From positions 1-14,573 of the forward strand of contig DASRJH010000131.1 in NCBI GenBank assembly GCA_035649575.1: a stretch of DNA of 14,573 bases, given 5' to 3'. A program made the translations under genes and the position numbers. This stretch comes from DASVAL01 sp035649575 (lineage in GTDB: Bacteria > Planctomycetota > UBA1135 > UBA2386). The notes under the pieces were generated by a model that ran no database searches, had not been told where the DNA came from, and was given only the letters and a program-made list of their open reading frames with translations. This document shows, piece by piece, positions 9,001 to 14,573 of the stretch; position 1 is the first letter of the stretch; each line of letters opens with the position of its first letter.

Positions 9001-9383
9001 TCGGCTTCTTCGAACGGCAGCGCGCGCCGGATCAGCGTCGAGACGACCGTCCCGGCCCGCCGCCTGCGCACCCAGGCATCGCTCCAGCCTGTGCGCAGAT
9101 GCGGGTTGCTGCGCTCGAGGTCGGAGCTGCCCTTCGACCTGATCTCGGTCGCGAGTCGATCCCAGAAAGCCGTCTGGGCTGCGGCCGCGAGCACGTAGCG
9201 TCGTGCTGCGTCGGGCGTCGCGTCGAGCAGGATGCGCCCGCTCGGCTGGCTCTTCAGCTCGACGTCCTGGTACGAGTAACGCGCGTCGAGCGCGCGGACC
9301 GCCTCTTCGACCCAGCGCGACACGACGGCGTGTTCGGCGTCGAGCCCGGAGCCGGGCTCGGGAACGAACGGCGGGACCGACAA
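6027..9383 (-). CDS. Large DUF4132 (MolR-type) protein
   Basis: The product has 1118 residues with no signal peptide or membrane segment, so it is probably cytoplasmic. The N-terminal part (to about 200) is helical. An Ala/Pro/Asp-rich linker lies at about 200-230. A second helical, HEAT-like region around 590-635 includes SEIGSPEAVGRLA. Residues about 735-890 carry the DUF4132 pattern: HPLVGTLARRLVW, then a HPIG block, then IRQPFKQAHREVYLLTDAE. The C-terminal part, about 1010-1115, matches the domain usually found after it (DUF7737 in Pfam), with SGNILMEPNDQYLCIVP. The E. coli relative MolR lies in the yeh cluster with a MoxR-type ATPase and a VWA protein, but the molecular function of the family is not established. 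The start is TTG at 9383, 4 bp after the stop of the upstream 134-residue gene; a run of six G 8 bases upstream is the Shine-Dalgarno. The two genes are almost certainly co-transcribed and probably translationally coupled. I see no catalytic motif I could name. Confidence 0.9.
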   Translation of the reverse strand: MSVPPFVPEPGSGLDAEHAVVSRWVEEAVRALDARYSYQDVELKSQPSGRILLDATPDAARRYVLAAAAQTAFWDRLATEIRSKGSSDLERSNPHLRTGWSDAWVRRRRAGTVVSTLIRRALPFEEADLLALLELCINTERLSMYMVPVGHVTRALQRFLGAHALSDALRASIAHFAARLRESRDKDAARYGTTVEQLLARPAAPGAAAAEPDDDGPATVSPPPAAAPAGHAAVLDAVKRRLGVGGEHVATQALAPDAFALRADSPLRSEHDLLSEMLASVVGTSNYTHPPIETMRGGKRVAAMDAGATGRLLLAAAERDAAGFLVRADYANTAGWQSRPALAWITRRLTERTFVLDRAGVFDFLLYVAMRGATWDRGSLEACFATLLGQVEQEAARTPLGDGERYVLHLLRASWIGGPPLGMPTEATRLTALVGDGAEFFLVPGEVWTDQLNDDLTRLRRRDRGPWNALLEHALSATGARPSAKWLKTGSKLVAAIGNDRVLAALERWLPSVAQGRSITRLGEYPGDTRSTGDVMHEENATCLRGLLWLAPTLPRDDALTRAVAAVAVSAYRKVPGVGPRAVKVGNAAVYALSEIGSPEAVGRLAMLKVRVKFGTAQKEIEKAFTAAAEALSLPRDQIEEMAVPSYGLEAVGVRRETFADGEYIAELRVDGRDVEIHWSRADGKAQKSAPAKVKSEHKEELVELQGVAKDIASMLPAQSERLDAMFLSQQRWPVAVWRERYLDHPLVGTLARRLVWTLSANGTTRAAIWSNGRLVDAGDRELDVPADSEVELWHPIGRAVEDVIVWRRWIEAHEIRQPFKQAHREVYLLTDAERRTENYSNRFAAHVLRQHQYNALCAARGWKNKLRMMVDDTYPPTCRELASWGLRAEYWVEGAGDNYTTDANESGAFLRVVTDQVRFYRVDAAENRAHAGGGGYASAAAGPGTRGVNEPLPLAEIPALVFSEVMRDVDLFVGVASVGNDPTWQDGGPGGRYRDYWNSYSFGELGETARTRRAILERLVPRLKIAGQCSFTDRFLVVRGKVRTYKIHLGSGNILMEPNDQYLCIVPARDPGAVGGERLFLPFEGDSTLAIVLSKAFLLAADDAIKDPTIVRQIAAR

Positions 9384-9387
9384 CCGC

Positions 9388-9792
9388 TCAGCCCCCCACG
9401 AGCGGTGTGAGCTTCACGAAGCTCACCTGCGTACGGGGGCCGATCACGAACGTCTCGTCGAGCGTTTCCGCCTGACGAGCGTCCACGAGGATGAAGAAGC
9501 CGTTCCGGCCGAACGCGTCGAGCGCGCGCGCGAACTGGGCTTGCCAGTCGATGTCGCGATCCTTCGGGACCTTGAAGCCGTTCAGCGTACGCTCGGTGTC
9601 GGTCGGCTGCACGAGGCCGCGGAACAGGCCACCGGCGCGTTTGCTGCGGAAGTTGTAGTCGCTGACTTCCTGGTAGACGCGCTCGCGGATCAGCTCGCGG
9701 ATCGTGACGCGTTCACTCGGGAACTCGAGCGGAAACTCGTGAACGGCGTCACCGGTTGCGGTTTCGTCCCGGATCATCAGGGTCGCGGTCAC
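9388..9792 (-). CDS. Small Gly-Gly-terminated protein paired with DUF4132; putative ubiquitin/MoaD-like beta-grasp
   Basis: The product has 134 residues and no signal peptide. It starts with a strand-like stretch (ATLMIRDE, then HEFPLEFP), followed by a helix, TIRELIRERVYQEVSDYN. A middle segment of about 60 residues (including GLFRGLVQPTDTERTLNGF) follows. The last 35 residues run strand (FFILVDARQ), then LDETFVI, then QVSFVKLTPLVGG at the very C-terminus. That ending follows the MoaD/ThiS pattern in which a V-N-G-like strand and a LxDGDEVxFxPPxxGG strand lead to a free diglycine. I therefore infer a beta-grasp sulfur-carrier or modifier fold; this is not shown by identity, and the middle segment is longer than in MoaD. 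From memory, small proteins of this type commonly accompany DUF4132 genes. The start is GTG at 9792, favoured over ATG at 9777 because GAGG (9798-9801) lies 5 bases upstream of the GTG and no Shine-Dalgarno precedes the ATG. No E1-like enzyme is visible in the window. Confidence 0.85.
   Translation of the reverse strand: MTATLMIRDETATGDAVHEFPLEFPSERVTIRELIRERVYQEVSDYNFRSKRAGGLFRGLVQPTDTERTLNGFKVPKDRDIDWQAQFARALDAFGRNGFFILVDARQAETLDETFVIGPRTQVSFVKLTPLVGG
9392..9397 (-). promoter_or_regulatory. Shine-Dalgarno G-run that sets the TTG start of the DUF4132 gene
   Basis: On the minus strand six consecutive G lie 8 bases before TTG at 9383. The same six bases lie in the last two codons (GGG GGC, Gly-Gly) of the upstream gene, so a terminating ribosome sits at the initiation site of the next gene. 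No ATG occurs in the first part of the DUF4132 frame; the next alternative start is a GTG around codon 21. Confidence 0.55.
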
Positions 9793-9797
9793 GGCTA

Positions 9798-9801
9798 CCT
9801 C
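9798..9801 (-). promoter_or_regulatory. Ribosome binding site deciding the GTG start of the Gly-Gly protein gene
   Basis: GAGG on the minus strand is followed by 5 bases (TAGCC) and then GTG at 9792. The competing ATG at 9777 has no purine-rich sequence at the right distance. Confidence 0.5.
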
Positions 9802-9827
9802 GGCGGCGGTGTGGTGACGACTGCGAG

Positions 9828-9857
9828 AGCATAGGGGCGCAAGAGCCGGGAAGTCAT
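9828..9857 (-). promoter_or_regulatory. Candidate sigma-70-type promoter for the Gly-Gly/DUF4132 operon
   Basis: On the minus strand ATGACT (9852-9857) and TATGCT (9828-9833) are separated by 18 bases. They match four of six -35 consensus bases and four of six -10 bases. The -10 element lies 35 bases before the GTG start, in the 150-bp gap after the hydrolase gene. This is plausible but not strong; TATGCT is one of few AT-containing hexamers in the gap. Confidence 0.3.
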
Positions 9858-9942
9858 GCCGGCGTCGCGCTGCACGAGATCCGCAGTCGTGTGACCTCGT
9901 GCCGGACGGCTATCGGCTGCGCGCCGTGCGCAACATTGGCGG

Positions 9943-11862
9943 TCACTTGCGCGGCTTGCTCGACACGTCGTCGGCAGTGCCCTCCTTGCCGTCGGGACCC
10001 AGGCAGACGACCTCGAACTCGTTCGCGCGCGCGCCCACTCTGAGCACGAAGGCCGTGCCATAGGGATCGAGCGGCAGCTCCTCGAGCTCCGACCGGCCCC
10101 GCTCGTCCTTTCTGGCGAGCACGTCGAGCGACTCGGGCAGCTTGCCATTCCTGACGCGATACATCCTCACCGCGTCGGCAATCGCGCGTACGTCGCTCTG
10201 AGACTTCGTGCGCTTGCTTTCGGCGTCATCGACTCTGACCAGCCGACCATGCTGGGGGTTCTGTTCGAGCAGGCGACCAAGATCCACCTCCAAAACCCGA
10301 ATCTGCCCGTCGGCGTTCGCGCCCTTCGGCGGGTAGCCCCAGACGTTCATGCCGCGCTGCACCTCGCCGAGCGTCGTGACGCGCTGCCAGCGCCGGTCGT
10401 CGTGACGCAGCGTCGCGAACCCCTCCTGCTCCTCGAGGCAGCAGAGCCAGTCCGCGTCGGTGACCAACGTGCCGGAGGCGTGGGGCGCGCGCCAGTCGAG
10501 CCACAGCACCAAGGCGGCCGCGCTGCCGTCATCGCGTGCTGCGACTGCGATCACGTTGTCCCCGCTGACGAGGTGCTTCGTCACGTCGATGCGAGTCGGC
10601 TGCTCCCACGCGTCGTTGCCGCCGACGTCGGTGCCGTTCACGAACACGCAGCAATGGTTGTCGCACGCGACGACGATCTCGGCCGCAGTGACCGGTTGCC
10701 GCTGCTCGAAGACGCGGCGGAACCACACGCGCGCCGCGTGCGGCTCGCGCTGGTCCCAGATGCGTTGTGCCGGGGTATTGGTGACCGGCCGATCGGTTGC
10801 CGTCGCCCTGAGCAGCTCTTTCAGGTGCTCGCTCCACAACGCGGCGATCGTGTGGCTGCCGTGTCCGCGCGTGCGCTCGCTGATCGGCAACACGACGGCG
10901 CGCCCGTTCGCCACCTTTTTGATCTCGCGCTCGAGCAGGCCGAGCTCGGGCGGGTTGACCTGGTCGTCGGCGAAGTTGATCGCGACGACGCGCGCGCGGA
11001 TCTTCGCGAGGTGTGGCGACGGGTCGTAGGTGCGCGACGCGTCGAACGCGTAGAGCACATCGTTCGCGTCGAGCCGCTGCCGATACGAAGCGACCATCTG
11101 CTCGAGCTTCGCCTCGGCGAGCTCGCGCGTCGGCGCCTCCTTCTGCCACAGCAGCGGCGAGCTGCCCATCCAGAGCAGCACAGAGATCGCGCCGGTCAGC
11201 CCTTGCACGGGCTGGTCGCGATACTCGCCGCCCTCCCATGCGGGATCGCCGCGGATCGAGTCGATCGCCATCTTGCGCAGCATGCGGTTCCTGCCCGCGA
11301 TCTCGACCGGCAGGCACGCGAGCGGCATCAGCGCGTCCATGAACTCGGGGAAGCGGACGCCCCACGTCCACGCGTGCATGCCCCCCATCGACGTCCCGAG
11401 CACGAGGGCCAGGTGATCCACCTTCAGGTGCTCGGTCAGCAGCCGGTGCTGCGCGTTCACCATGTCGTCGTAGTCGTAGGGCGGGAAACGCATGCGCAGC
11501 CCGTCGCTCGGCTTGCTCGAACCGCCGTGGCCGATCGCATCGGGCAGCACGAGGAACCAGCGCTCGGCGTCGAGCAGACCGCCGCGCGCGAACAGCTCGC
11601 CGGCGAACTCGGGGCGCAGGAAGTTCGCACCGCTGCCGGTCGTGCCGTGCAGGATCAGCACGGCGTTTTGCGCGTGGCCGCGCTCGTCGCGCACGGGCTT
11701 GCCGATCGTGCGGTAGTGCAGGCGCAGCTCGGGAAGCACTTCGCCGCGCGCGAACCGGAAGTCACGCGCGACGAAGTCGCCCTCGGCGGGCGCCGGCCAC
11801 TTGGGCTCCTGGGCAGCAAGGGCGGCGGCGGACAGCAGGCACAGCCAACGGGGGATCGACAT
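9943..11862 (-). CDS. Exported alpha/beta-hydrolase fused to a jelly-roll-like domain and a GspG-type pseudopilin domain
   Basis: The product has 639 residues. Residues 1-17 look like a short Sec signal peptide (hydrophobic WLCLLSAAALAA). Residues about 25-355 form an alpha/beta-hydrolase of the MetX/homoserine-acetyltransferase-like group: HGTTGSGANF at 72-81 (oxyanion region), nucleophile Ser158 in GTSMGG, a likely acid in FADDQVNPPE (Asp299 or Asp300), and His334 in RGHGSH. Residues about 375-510 resemble a galactose-binding-like jelly roll (VFVNGTDVGG, then RIDVTKHLVSGDNVIAVAARDDG). Residues about 553-633 match the soluble C-domain of type II secretion pseudopilin GspG: a helix with IADAVRMYRVRNGKLPESL, then LPLDPYG, then CLGPDGKEGTADDV with the aspartates of its calcium site. 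The pseudopilin N-terminal helix and prepilin cleavage site are absent. The substrate is unknown. GGAGG at 11870-11874, 7 bases before the ATG, fixes the start. Confidence 0.88.
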   Translation of the reverse strand: MSIPRWLCLLSAAALAAQEPKWPAPAEGDFVARDFRFARGEVLPELRLHYRTIGKPVRDERGHAQNAVLILHGTTGSGANFLRPEFAGELFARGGLLDAERWFLVLPDAIGHGGSSKPSDGLRMRFPPYDYDDMVNAQHRLLTEHLKVDHLALVLGTSMGGMHAWTWGVRFPEFMDALMPLACLPVEIAGRNRMLRKMAIDSIRGDPAWEGGEYRDQPVQGLTGAISVLLWMGSSPLLWQKEAPTRELAEAKLEQMVASYRQRLDANDVLYAFDASRTYDPSPHLAKIRARVVAINFADDQVNPPELGLLEREIKKVANGRAVVLPISERTRGHGSHTIAALWSEHLKELLRATATDRPVTNTPAQRIWDQREPHAARVWFRRVFEQRQPVTAAEIVVACDNHCCVFVNGTDVGGNDAWEQPTRIDVTKHLVSGDNVIAVAARDDGSAAALVLWLDWRAPHASGTLVTDADWLCCLEEQEGFATLRHDDRRWQRVTTLGEVQRGMNVWGYPPKGANADGQIRVLEVDLGRLLEQNPQHGRLVRVDDAESKRTKSQSDVRAIADAVRMYRVRNGKLPESLDVLARKDERGRSELEELPLDPYGTAFVLRVGARANEFEVVCLGPDGKEGTADDVSSKPRK

Positions 11863-11993
11863 GCGGCAGCCTCCGCGCGCGAGGATAGCGGAGATGGCCA
11901 CCGTGCACAGCACCGGCCGCCGGTCGCCCCCGTTCATTCCCGTGCCACAGTGACGGCGTAGCCCGCTGCGCGCCGAGAAGGTGCTGTCGCTGC

Positions 11994-13115
11994 TCAAAAC
12001 GCGAACGTGCTGCGCACGCCGAACACGACTGCATCCTCGGCCGCAGCATCGCCGCCCGGAGCATCGACGAACTGCACGCTGAGCTGCAGCTCGCTGCCCG
12101 CGCCAAGCCGCAGGCGCCAGAACGCTTCGAGCGCCGTTTCGTCGCCGGCGAGACCAGCCGCCGGGCTGCTCGCATCGAGCCGACTCCAGGCCAGCCCGAC
12201 CACGTCGCCGGCGCGCGTCCGCAACAGCCCGTGACAGGTGAAGCCGAGCATGGCATGCGCTTTCACGTCCGCGACGTTGCCGTCGGTCATGCCAGCGAAG
12301 CCGAACGCGTGCAAGCCGCGCTCTGACCGTGCATCGAAGTGCCTCAGGCAGCACTCGCCGAGCGCGTAGAGCCCGCTGGCACCGCGCTGCGTACCGCCAT
12401 CGAACCGCTCGTGATCGGCCGTGTCGTGGAAGGCGCCGATGCCGAGACGTCCGGCCGCGCCGGGCAGCGCGATCCCGGTCTCGGCGGCGAACCAGCCGCG
12501 TCCTTCGCGCGGCGACGGTGCGGTCGCTTCGTCGCCCTGCGCGATCTCGAGCGCGTCGCTCGCGAGCCCGAGGTAGGCGCCTGCGGCCAGGAAGATGCCC
12601 TCGCCGCGCCAGGCGAACTCGGCGCCCGCCGCCGCGTCCGGGAAGGTCGGCATCCCGATCAGGACGGGCGACGTGCTCGCGCTCGCGAGCAGGAACCCGC
12701 TCGCCTCGCCGAGCGCGGCGAAGGTTGCATTCGCATCGAGGATGCCGGCCTGCAGCGAAGCGCGGGTGTCGCCCAGCCGCAGCCATGCTTCGGACAGGCG
12801 GTCGACGTCCTCGTCCTGGGCGATGCTCGACAGCCCGTGCAGCGTGCCGCCGCTGGCGACCGGCTCGCCGCGGTAGCTGCGCACGGCGAGCCGGGCCGCG
12901 AGACCGCGCGCCTCGAGCAGCCGCCCGAGATCGAAGTCGAAGCCCAGCTCGACCTCCGCACGCCCCGCCGCATGGCTCGAACCGCCGCTGGCCGTCCATT
13001 CGAATGTCGCGCGGCCGCTCGCGGCGATCGGCTCCTGTTCGCGCTGGGCCACCAGGGCCATGGGGATGCCGGCGTTCACCAAGGCAATCGCGATCAGGTC
13101 GGGGCGGACACGCAT
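11994..13115 (-). CDS. OprB-like carbohydrate-selective outer-membrane porin
   Basis: The product has 373 residues. Residues 1-23 form a signal peptide (ends ALVAQ). The mature part follows the OprB pattern: HGLSSI at about 93-98, RLSEAWLRL then LQAGILDANATFA at about 106-133 (family: E-W ... RAG..D.N.eF), alternating strand-like segments through the middle, and QLSVQFVDAPGGDAAAEDAVVFGVRSTFAF-type ending. The last residue is phenylalanine, as in many beta-barrel porins recognised by the BAM machinery. The family passes sugars across the outer membrane, so its presence implies a diderm cell; which solute it carries is not visible. No SLH domain precedes the barrel, unlike the cyanobacterial relatives. 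The frame is open further upstream to a GTG at 13310, but the ATG at 13115 is chosen because it begins the signal peptide and has GAGG (13121-13124) 5 bases upstream. The hydrolase gene follows after 131 bp. Confidence 0.78.
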   Translation of the reverse strand: MRVRPDLIAIALVNAGIPMALVAQREQEPIAASGRATFEWTASGGSSHAAGRAEVELGFDFDLGRLLEARGLAARLAVRSYRGEPVASGGTLHGLSSIAQDEDVDRLSEAWLRLGDTRASLQAGILDANATFAALGEASGFLLASASTSPVLIGMPTFPDAAAGAEFAWRGEGIFLAAGAYLGLASDALEIAQGDEATAPSPREGRGWFAAETGIALPGAAGRLGIGAFHDTADHERFDGGTQRGASGLYALGECCLRHFDARSERGLHAFGFAGMTDGNVADVKAHAMLGFTCHGLLRTRAGDVVGLAWSRLDASSPAAGLAGDETALEAFWRLRLGAGSELQLSVQFVDAPGGDAAAEDAVVFGVRSTFAF

Positions 13116-13316
13116 GTTGGCCTCGCCCCCGTAAGGTCGAGGGCGCGCGCCGAATGTCGGCCGTCTCCTGCTGCGCGCGTCGAGTTCGCGAGCGAAGCCG
13201 TGCCTCAGGGCGGCGGCGCCCAGGGGGGTCCTCCGCACACGCGCGCGTGAGCTCGGCACGGTCCGATTCGGCGAGCGCAGGACTGAACTGAGGCAGGAAC
13301 CCTGCGCCACCCCGCG
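13116..13316. other. Intergenic region upstream of the porin gene
   Basis: These 201 bp lie between the stop of the metalloprotease-like gene and the porin ATG, and probably contain the porin promoter. The porin frame stays open through most of it, but the translation (Arg/Pro-rich, no signal peptide) does not look like protein. An 8-bp inverted repeat (TGCCTCAG at 13201-13208 and CTGAGGCA at 13288-13295) is present but 79 bp apart. I see no clear terminator, RNA gene or promoter. Confidence 0.4.
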
Positions 13317-14573
13317 TCAGCCGTCCAGGCGCGCGAGCACTTCGGCCGCGACCGCGGCGACGACCGCGTCGTCGACGGGCGCGTTGTTGCACAACAGCTG
13401 CAGCACGTGCCGGCCCTTCTGGATCAGCACGAGCGACGCGCGGTTGCCGACCGGCGCACCGCTGGCCAGTTCCTGCGCGACGCGACGCGACTTCGCACCG
13501 GCCACCACCGGGCCGTCGCCGACTTCGCCGAGCCGGCCGCCGCCGAGCTCGCGCAGGTCGCGCACCGCCCCGTCCTCGACCAGCTGCGCGAACGCCTGCG
13601 CAGTGGTCTCGTCGGCGAACTCCAGCGCGGCCAGCGAACGCCAGGCCAGCGGCGTCGGCGCCGTCGCGAACCATTCGCCGCCCGCATGCCACTTCGCGAG
13701 CAGCGGCTCGAGGGCTTCGAGGTCCCGCGCGTTCTCGCCGCGAACCAGGAGCCCACTGAGCTCGCCGCGCCCAACCGTCCAGTTGCGGCCCGCAAGACGC
13801 GCGTCGATGCCCTCGAAAGCCGAAGCAAGGCTTGGCCGCGGCTGGAGGTCTTTGCCTTCGAGCACGAGCCGCGTGCTCGGCAGATCGGTGCGCAGCACTT
13901 CCCAACATCGGTCGTCGCCGCCGCGCGCGTGCTCGGCCGCGAAGAAAGCGGTACCGCGCAGGTAGAGCATGCCGTTGTGGCCGCGCAGGCGGCGCGTGGT
14001 CAGGTCGCACGCCGGCATCTCCGCCGGGTCGTGGGCGCCCGCGAACACGGCGCGCAGCGGCGCTATCGCGGCGTCGATGCCGAGCTCCGTCGCGGCCCGT
14101 TCGCTGCAGAACACCGCGTGACCTTCGATCAACATCGAAAGCGCCTCGCCGCTGTCCGCACCGGTGCAGCGCGCGAGGCGCGTCGCGAGCCCGATCTCCT
14201 GGTCCTGCATCGCGTGCACGAGCTCGTGCAGCACCACGAGGTGGAGCACCTGGGCTTGGTCGGCGTCGCTCCACTTCACAATCGCGAGATTGATCCCGAC
14301 CATGTGCGGCAGCACATACAGCTCGCGGCTCTGCACGCCGTATTTGCCGAGCAGCGACGCGGCAAACAGGTCGGCGCGAAACTGCAGCGCTTTCTCGATA
14401 CGCGCCTGCGGCTGGCCCGCGTAGAACGCGGACGTCGCCGGCTGCAGGTCATCGCGCAAAGACCGCATCACGTCGCCGACATCGGCCAGCGCCACGGCCG
14501 GCGGCTTCGCGAACTTGCGGCCCGTCGCGCGCTCGACCGCGGGCACCGCGCGCGCGACGAGCGCCCGCAGCCC
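13317..14573 (-). CDS. Putative gluzincin-type zinc metalloprotease (partial, N-terminus off the right edge)
   Basis: 418 residues are visible and the frame is open to the right edge, so the true start lies outside; the GTG at 14546 is an internal candidate without special support. A zinc-protease motif HELVH is encoded at 14214-14228 (visible residues 116-120) and is followed about 30 residues later by LIEGHAVF. The glutamate of that segment is in the place of the third zinc ligand of gluzincins, and EGxA is common at this spot in related families. The flanking segments (VLHLVVLHELVHAMQDQ) are the usual hydrophobic helix. The remaining approximately 250 residues have no motif I recognise. 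The protein may be exported or periplasmic, but any signal peptide would be outside the window. The family is not identified, and peptidase activity is inferred from the metal motif alone. Confidence 0.8.
   Translation of the reverse strand, partial: GLRALVARAVPAVERATGRKFAKPPAVALADVGDVMRSLRDDLQPATSAFYAGQPQARIEKALQFRADLFAASLLGKYGVQSRELYVLPHMVGINLAIVKWSDADQAQVLHLVVLHELVHAMQDQEIGLATRLARCTGADSGEALSMLIEGHAVFCSERAATELGIDAAIAPLRAVFAGAHDPAEMPACDLTTRRLRGHNGMLYLRGTAFFAAEHARGGDDRCWEVLRTDLPSTRLVLEGKDLQPRPSLASAFEGIDARLAGRNWTVGRGELSGLLVRGENARDLEALEPLLAKWHAGGEWFATAPTPLAWRSLAALEFADETTAQAFAQLVEDGAVRDLRELGGGRLGEVGDGPVVAGAKSRRVAQELASGAPVGNRASLVLIQKGRHVLQLLCNNAPVDDAVVAAVAAEVLARLDG

Noticed and set aside
9940..10210. 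A separate gspG gene at the 3' end of the hydrolase gene
   Set aside because: There is no start codon with a prepilin signal or N-terminal hydrophobic helix; the frame is continuous with the hydrolase.
10830..11800. Homoserine O-acetyltransferase (MetX) as the function of the hydrolase
   Set aside because: The fold group is similar, but a signal peptide, HGTTGSGANF and the extra C-terminal domains argue for an exported hydrolase of unknown substrate, not an amino-acid biosynthesis enzyme.
13201..13295. 8-bp inverted repeat TGCCTCAG / CTGAGGCA
   Set aside because: The arms are 79 bp apart and short, so chance is a sufficient explanation.
11863..14274. Upstream extension of the hydrolase frame to a 1443-residue protein
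   Set aside because: The extension is Arg-rich noise running antiphase through the porin and metalloprotease genes. The ATG at 11862 has GGAGG and a signal peptide.
1..14573. Mobile element, CRISPR array, tRNA or rRNA
   Set aside because: No transposase or integrase motif, no short direct-repeat/spacer pattern, and no tRNA or rRNA signature was seen; the only repeats are inside the ELWxxDGT coding sequence.

Overview
The window is very GC-rich, with strong G/C at third codon positions, and every gene reads as ordinary bacterial chromosome. Three things point to a Gram-negative-type bacterium of the Planctomycetota, with Myxococcota as the alternative. These are a secreted ELWxxDGT-repeat protein with a two-cysteine C-terminal domain common in planctomycete extracellular proteins, an OprB-like outer-membrane porin, and an exported hydrolase carrying a GspG-type pseudopilin domain. 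No rRNA, tRNA, CRISPR array, insertion sequence or phage gene was seen.

Layout. From the left edge to 2063 (minus strand, cut by the edge) lies a membrane protein with an N-terminal zinc ribbon, a proline-rich linker and many hydrophobic segments. A 112-bp divergent gap leads to a plus-strand gene (2176-5217) for a secreted protein of about 17 ELWxxDGT repeats. It converges, 26 bp apart, on a minus-strand Fe-type superoxide dismutase gene (5244-5843). Everything further right is on the minus strand. In transcription order from the right edge: a zinc-metalloprotease-like protein (HELVH plus a downstream EGHA glutamate; its 5' end is outside the window), an OprB-like porin, a three-part exported alpha/beta-hydrolase, a 134-residue protein ending in Gly-Gly, a 1118-residue DUF4132/MolR-type protein, and sodB. 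No gene-free stretch exceeds about 200 bp; the longest, 13116-13316, shows no convincing gene.

Genes that work together. The clearest unit is the pair at 9388-9792 and 6027-9383. The two reading frames are 4 bp apart, and the second starts with TTG. Its Shine-Dalgarno-like G-run is the same DNA that encodes the terminal Gly-Gly of the first protein. The small protein has features of ubiquitin-like/MoaD/ThiS beta-grasp proteins, including an exposed C-terminal diglycine. This makes the pair the best candidate in the window for an undescribed system: a possible sulfur-carrier or conjugatable modifier coupled to a large DUF4132 protein.

Other points of interest are the fusion of an alpha/beta-hydrolase, a jelly-roll-like domain and a GspG-like domain at 9943-11862, and a perfect 20-bp palindrome just upstream of sodB. 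Functional statements rest on motif recognition by eye; no database search was run.
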